A stretch of 18,339 bases of DNA. Source: Bacteroidota bacterium. GTDB taxonomy: Bacteria; Bacteroidota; Bacteroidia; Flavobacteriales; Flavobacteriaceae. A program made the translations under genes and the position numbers. The DNA lies in the NCBI GenBank assembly GCA_009936675.1, contig JAACDY010000189.1, positions 1-18,339 of the forward strand, read 5' to 3'. The notes beneath the pieces were generated by a model, which saw only the letters and a program-made list of their open reading frames with translations, was not told the origin of the DNA and ran no database searches. Of this stretch, positions 15,021 to 18,339 are shown piece by piece (the stretch's first letter is position 1; each line of letters begins with the position of its first letter).

Positions 15021-17429
15021 ATGAAGATTGACAGCCAAGAAAGCAATTCTACTCTTAGCTTTGAGGATTATAAAAAATTGATTCTCGAAGATTATCAGGT
15101 TATCTTTACCAGTCGCCAGACCAGTATTTTTGGTCGAAGAGAGGTGCTCAGTGGTAAAGGAACTTTTGGTATTTTTGGTGATGGTAAAGAATTACCTCAA
15201 ATTGTACTCAATCGATTCTTTCAAGTCGGCGATTTTCGTTCGGGATACTACAGAGACCAAACCATAATGATGGCTCAAGGCCATCTCGATCCAGAGAAAC
15301 TTTTTGCGGCCATTTATGCTCATCCCGATATCGAAAAGGAACCCATGTCGGCTGGAAGACAAATGGTGGGGCATTTTTCCAATACTTTGGTGGATGAAAA
15401 TGGGATTTGGTTAGATCAAACCCAAAGCAAAAACCATGTTTCGGATGTTTCTTCCACGGGAGCTCAAATGCCACGATTGATTGGTTTGGCACAAGCTTCC
15501 AAAATTTACAGAAGCTTAAAAATCAAAAATGCCCATAAATTTTCCAATAACGGAAACGAAATCGCTTGGGGAACTATTGGAAATGCAAGTACCAGCGAAG
15601 GATTGTTTTTTGAAGCCATCAACGCGGCAGGAGTATTACAAATCCCTATGGTAATGAGTGTATGGGACGATGGTTATGGCATTTCTGTTGACAACAAACA
15701 ACAAACCACCAAGGAAAGTATTTCAAAAGCCTTAGAAGGTTTTGCCCGAGAGAAGGATATGGGAATTGAAATTTTAACCGTCAAGGGATGGGATTATTCA
15801 GCCCTAATAAAGACCTATTCCTATGCTTCTAAGATTGCTCGTGAAAAACATATCCCTGTTCTGGTGCATGTTACAGAGCTTACTCAGCCCTTAGGTCACT
15901 CTACCTCTGGTTCTCATGAGAGGTATAAATCCAAAGAAAGACTTCAATGGGAAAAAGATCACGACTGTAATTTAAAGTTCAGAGAATGGATTTTATCCAA
16001 CGGAATTTGCGATGAAGAATTCCTCAATGCGATGGAATCCGAAATCAAAATCAAAGTTAAAGAGGCAAAAAACAAGGCTTGGAAGTCCTACCAAAAACCC
16101 ATATTCATCCAAAGGGATCGACTCAACGAATTTTTGAAAGCTTTCATGACACAATCCCACAACGACGTGGAATTAAAAATGCTTCACAAAAATTTAAACG
16201 AAAAAACAGAACTCTTCTACCACGATATCGTTTCCACGGCAAGAAAGCTATTTCCTTTGCTGATTAAAAATGAAATCAAAAATACAAGCTCCTTCAGAAA
16301 GTGGATAAAAGACATCAAGGGTTCACTTCAAGAAAAATACTCCTCCCACCTCTACAGTGAAGGGGTCAACAGCACTGATCATATAGAAGAAATTCCCCCA
16401 AAATACGATCTGGAGGCTCCAAGAGTAGATGGAAGGATCATCTTAAGAGACAATTTTGATCAATTGTTGAAAAACGAGGATCGATTGATTATTTTTGGTG
16501 AGGATAGTGGTAAAATTGGAGGGGTCAATCAAGGTTTAGAGGGATTACAAGACAAATATGGTAAATTAAGGATTGCCGATACCGGAATAAGAGAAGCTAC
16601 AATAGTAGGTCAAGGCATAGGCATGTCGATTCGTGGGTTAAAACCCATTGCAGAAATTCAGTATTTGGATTACATACTTTATTGCATCCAAATTCTCAGT
16701 GATGACTTGGCCACCCTGAGTTATCGTACCAAGGGAAGACAATTGGCACCTTTAATCATCAGAACCAGAGGCCACCGACTCGAAGGCATTTGGCATTCGG
16801 GTTCTCCCATGGCCGGATTGATCCATTTGATCAGAGGCATACATCTTTTAGTGCCTCGAAATATGACTCAGGCTGCAGGGTTTTACAACACTTTATTGAA
16901 GGCCAATCAACCAGCCATTGTTATTGAACCCCTTAATGGATATCGTTTGAAGGAAAAACTACCTTCTAACCTTGGAGAATATTGTTTACCCATTGGTCAA
17001 ATTGAACGGATTAAGGAAGGAACTGATATCAGCTTGATTTCCTACGGATCTACCTTGAGAATCGTTCATGAAGTGGCGCTAAAGCTAGAGGGTTACAATA
17101 TTAGCGCAGAGGTGATTGATGTACAAACGCTGATCCCTTTCGACAAGGAAAAAGAAATAAGAGTGAGTATAGCAAAGACCAATAGATTGGTGATTGTGGA
17201 TGAGGACATGCCAGGGGGGGCTTCGGCTTATATTTTACAACAATTGTTGGAGGAACAAAATATTTACCCCCTTTTGGACAGCCCGCCCAAACTATTAACG
17301 GCAAAAGAACATCGTCCCGCATATGCAGAAGATGGAGACTATTTTTCAAAACCCTCTGCCGAGGATATCTTTGAGTGTGTATACGAAATGATGCACGAAA
17401 ACGATCCCAATCAATTTCCTTCTTTATGA
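15021..17429 (+). CDS. 2-oxoacid dehydrogenase E1, fused alpha and beta subunits (probably branched-chain type)
   Basis: An 802-residue thiamine-diphosphate-dependent E1 component with both subunits in one chain, as is common in Bacteroidota. It should decarboxylate a 2-oxoacid (branched-chain oxoacids most likely; pyruvate not excluded) and pass the acyl group to a lipoyl E2, which is not in this window. Residues about 1-350 are the alpha part, with GNASTSEG (187-194) and WDDGYGIS (215-222) at the cofactor site. A variable linker follows. The beta part starts near 466, with GEDSGKIGGVNQGLEGL, the DTGIREATIVG block and a C-terminal transketolase domain ending in VDEDMPGGASAY and AEDGDYF. The metal-binding Asp and Asn appear swapped (N188, D217). 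ATG 15021 follows a near-consensus -7 box. Confidence 0.88.
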   Translation: MKIDSQESNSTLSFEDYKKLILEDYQVIFTSRQTSIFGRREVLSGKGTFGIFGDGKELPQIVLNRFFQVGDFRSGYYRDQTIMMAQGHLDPEKLFAAIYAHPDIEKEPMSAGRQMVGHFSNTLVDENGIWLDQTQSKNHVSDVSSTGAQMPRLIGLAQASKIYRSLKIKNAHKFSNNGNEIAWGTIGNASTSEGLFFEAINAAGVLQIPMVMSVWDDGYGISVDNKQQTTKESISKALEGFAREKDMGIEILTVKGWDYSALIKTYSYASKIAREKHIPVLVHVTELTQPLGHSTSGSHERYKSKERLQWEKDHDCNLKFREWILSNGICDEEFLNAMESEIKIKVKEAKNKAWKSYQKPIFIQRDRLNEFLKAFMTQSHNDVELKMLHKNLNEKTELFYHDIVSTARKLFPLLIKNEIKNTSSFRKWIKDIKGSLQEKYSSHLYSEGVNSTDHIEEIPPKYDLEAPRVDGRIILRDNFDQLLKNEDRLIIFGEDSGKIGGVNQGLEGLQDKYGKLRIADTGIREATIVGQGIGMSIRGLKPIAEIQYLDYILYCIQILSDDLATLSYRTKGRQLAPLIIRTRGHRLEGIWHSGSPMAGLIHLIRGIHLLVPRNMTQAAGFYNTLLKANQPAIVIEPLNGYRLKEKLPSNLGEYCLPIGQIERIKEGTDISLISYGSTLRIVHEVALKLEGYNISAEVIDVQTLIPFDKEKEIRVSIAKTNRLVIVDEDMPGGASAYILQQLLEEQNIYPLLDSPPKLLTAKEHRPAYAEDGDYFSKPSAEDIFECVYEMMHENDPNQFPSL

Positions 17430-17431
17430 TT

Positions 17432-18339
17432 TCAGGCAGCAAATACCTTGACCAGTAGGTCTTGTAGTATATGATACTGATTACTTGATTTAACCCCTAC
17501 CCCTTTGCTTTTTAGATCAGCCTCCAATGTCAGCGTAATGGCTTTACTTGCTTGTTTGAGACTGAATTTTTTACAAGCATATTCGTAGTCTTTGACAAAA
17601 TAAGGATTGACTCCTAATAGAGAAGCAGCTTTTGACTTGTCTCCCAAACCATGATATAACAACACCCTTCTAAAAAAATTATAGAAGCCAGAGATGGTCA
17701 ATACCAGCGGGTGGTTTTTAGGGTTTTCAGCCATGTATTTTACAATTTTGGTACATTGAAGAAAGTCACGCTTACCTACAGCTTTGTATAATTCGAAATT
17801 ATTGTAGTCTTTGCTGAAACCCACATGTTGTTCTATGATTTCTGGAGTGATTTGGGATTGATCATCCAAAACGATTTTTAATTTTCCAATTTCTTTTTCG
17901 ATTTTACTTAAATCGTTACCCAAGGCTTCGGATAAAATCTGAAGGGTCTTGGCATCAATTTTGAACTGAGCTGCCTGCAGCCGATCACTAATCCACTGCC
18001 CCACTTGATTGTCATACAAAGTTTTGGTTTCTAAAAGTGCACCTACTTTTTTGGCGGCTTTGTAAAGTTTTTTTCTTTTGTCAAAAGCTTTGTACTTGAA
18101 GCAAAAAACGATAATTGTTTGCAGTTGGGGCTGTGAAAGGTACTCGGCAATCAGATCGGTCGATTTGTCCAAATGTTGTGCTTCTCGAACCACAACCAAA
18201 TGATGCGAAGCCAAAAGAGGAAACCGTTTGGCCGTTTCAATGATTTGATGTACTTCAACTTCTTTGCCGTAAAACAAGGAATAATCGAAAGAACGGGAGG
18301 CATCGTCGGTTAATTTTTCTGTTATTTTAGCCTCAAGAC
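17432..18339 (-). CDS. holA: DNA polymerase III subunit delta, N-terminus cut by window edge
   Basis: The delta subunit of the replication clamp loader opens the beta clamp. The frame stays open to the right edge. Upstream of the TTG at 18275-18277 the codons read KITEKLTDDASRSFDYS, running straight into LFYGKEVEVHQIIETAKRFP, so that TTG is internal and about 35-40 N-terminal residues lie outside the window. The visible 301 residues include the family blocks ETAKRFPLLASHHLVVVREAQHL, the region near LGNDLSKIEKEIGKL, and the C-terminal collar-like helical domain (FYNFFRRVLLYHGL). It converges on the E1 gene with only two bases between the stop codons. Confidence 0.9.
   Translation of the reverse strand, partial: LEAKITEKLTDDASRSFDYSLFYGKEVEVHQIIETAKRFPLLASHHLVVVREAQHLDKSTDLIAEYLSQPQLQTIIVFCFKYKAFDKRKKLYKAAKKVGALLETKTLYDNQVGQWISDRLQAAQFKIDAKTLQILSEALGNDLSKIEKEIGKLKIVLDDQSQITPEIIEQHVGFSKDYNNFELYKAVGKRDFLQCTKIVKYMAENPKNHPLVLTISGFYNFFRRVLLYHGLGDKSKAASLLGVNPYFVKDYEYACKKFSLKQASKAITLTLEADLKSKGVGVKSSNQYHILQDLLVKVFAA

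Noticed and set aside
17214..17220. Run of seven G in the E1 gene
   Set aside because: It encodes the conserved PGGAS segment near the end of the beta part, where a frameshift would destroy an essential enzyme. Codon use explains it better than phase variation.
17101..17442. 113-codon open frame on the minus strand
   Set aside because: It lies inside the E1 gene on the opposite strand, has no recognisable domain, and E1 coding is strong throughout.
18275..18277. TTG as the start of holA
   Set aside because: The same frame upstream reads as typical HolA sequence to the window edge, so the gene simply continues beyond the window.

Overview
This 18.3 kb window looks like an ordinary, tightly packed chromosomal segment of a Bacteroidota bacterium, most likely Flavobacteriia or a close relative. 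The clues are the low GC content, the single-chain fused E1 alpha/beta 2-oxoacid dehydrogenase, the TlpA-type thioredoxin lipoprotein with a DUF4369-like N-terminus, an M1-peptidase-like outer-membrane protein, few purine-rich Shine-Dalgarno sequences, and several Bacteroidota-type -7 promoter boxes (TAnnTTTG) close to start codons. I see no mobile element, CRISPR array, tRNA, rRNA or prophage gene, and no intergenic gap exceeds about 130 bases.

Layout, left to right. (1) Bases 1-3628, minus strand: a likely two-gene operon with a large FAD/Fe-S 2-hydroxyacid dehydrogenase (YdiJ/D-2-hydroxyglutarate dehydrogenase type) followed by a phytanoyl-CoA-dioxygenase-family enzyme that runs off the left edge. 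(2) Bases 3737-7810: four single genes on alternating strands, namely a thioredoxin-fold lipoprotein, a rhomboid protease, a LpxL/HtrB-like acyltransferase and a GlmM-type phosphohexosamine mutase. (3) Bases 7936-14948, plus strand: an AcpH-like acyl-carrier-protein phosphodiesterase, then the run uvrA, a LOG-family nucleotide hydrolase, and a large M1-like protein with a predicted outer-membrane barrel. (4) Bases 15021-17429, plus strand: the fused 2-oxoacid dehydrogenase E1. (5) Bases 17432-18339, minus strand: the DNA polymerase III delta subunit (holA), truncated at its N-terminus by the right edge.

The genes are mostly housekeeping: envelope and lipid precursors (GlmM, LpxL-like, AcpH-like), DNA repair and replication (UvrA, HolA), and oxidation of 2-hydroxy and 2-oxo acids (YdiJ-like, E1). 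I do not see a coherent new multi-gene system. The points most worth a second look are the puzzling start of the M1-like gene, its degenerated zinc site, a reciprocal Asn/Asp exchange at the predicted metal site of E1, the loss of one zinc-finger Cys in UvrA, back-to-back divergent -7 boxes between the rhomboid and acyltransferase genes, a -7 box only three bases from the preferred glmM start, and three convergent gene pairs with no room for a terminator.
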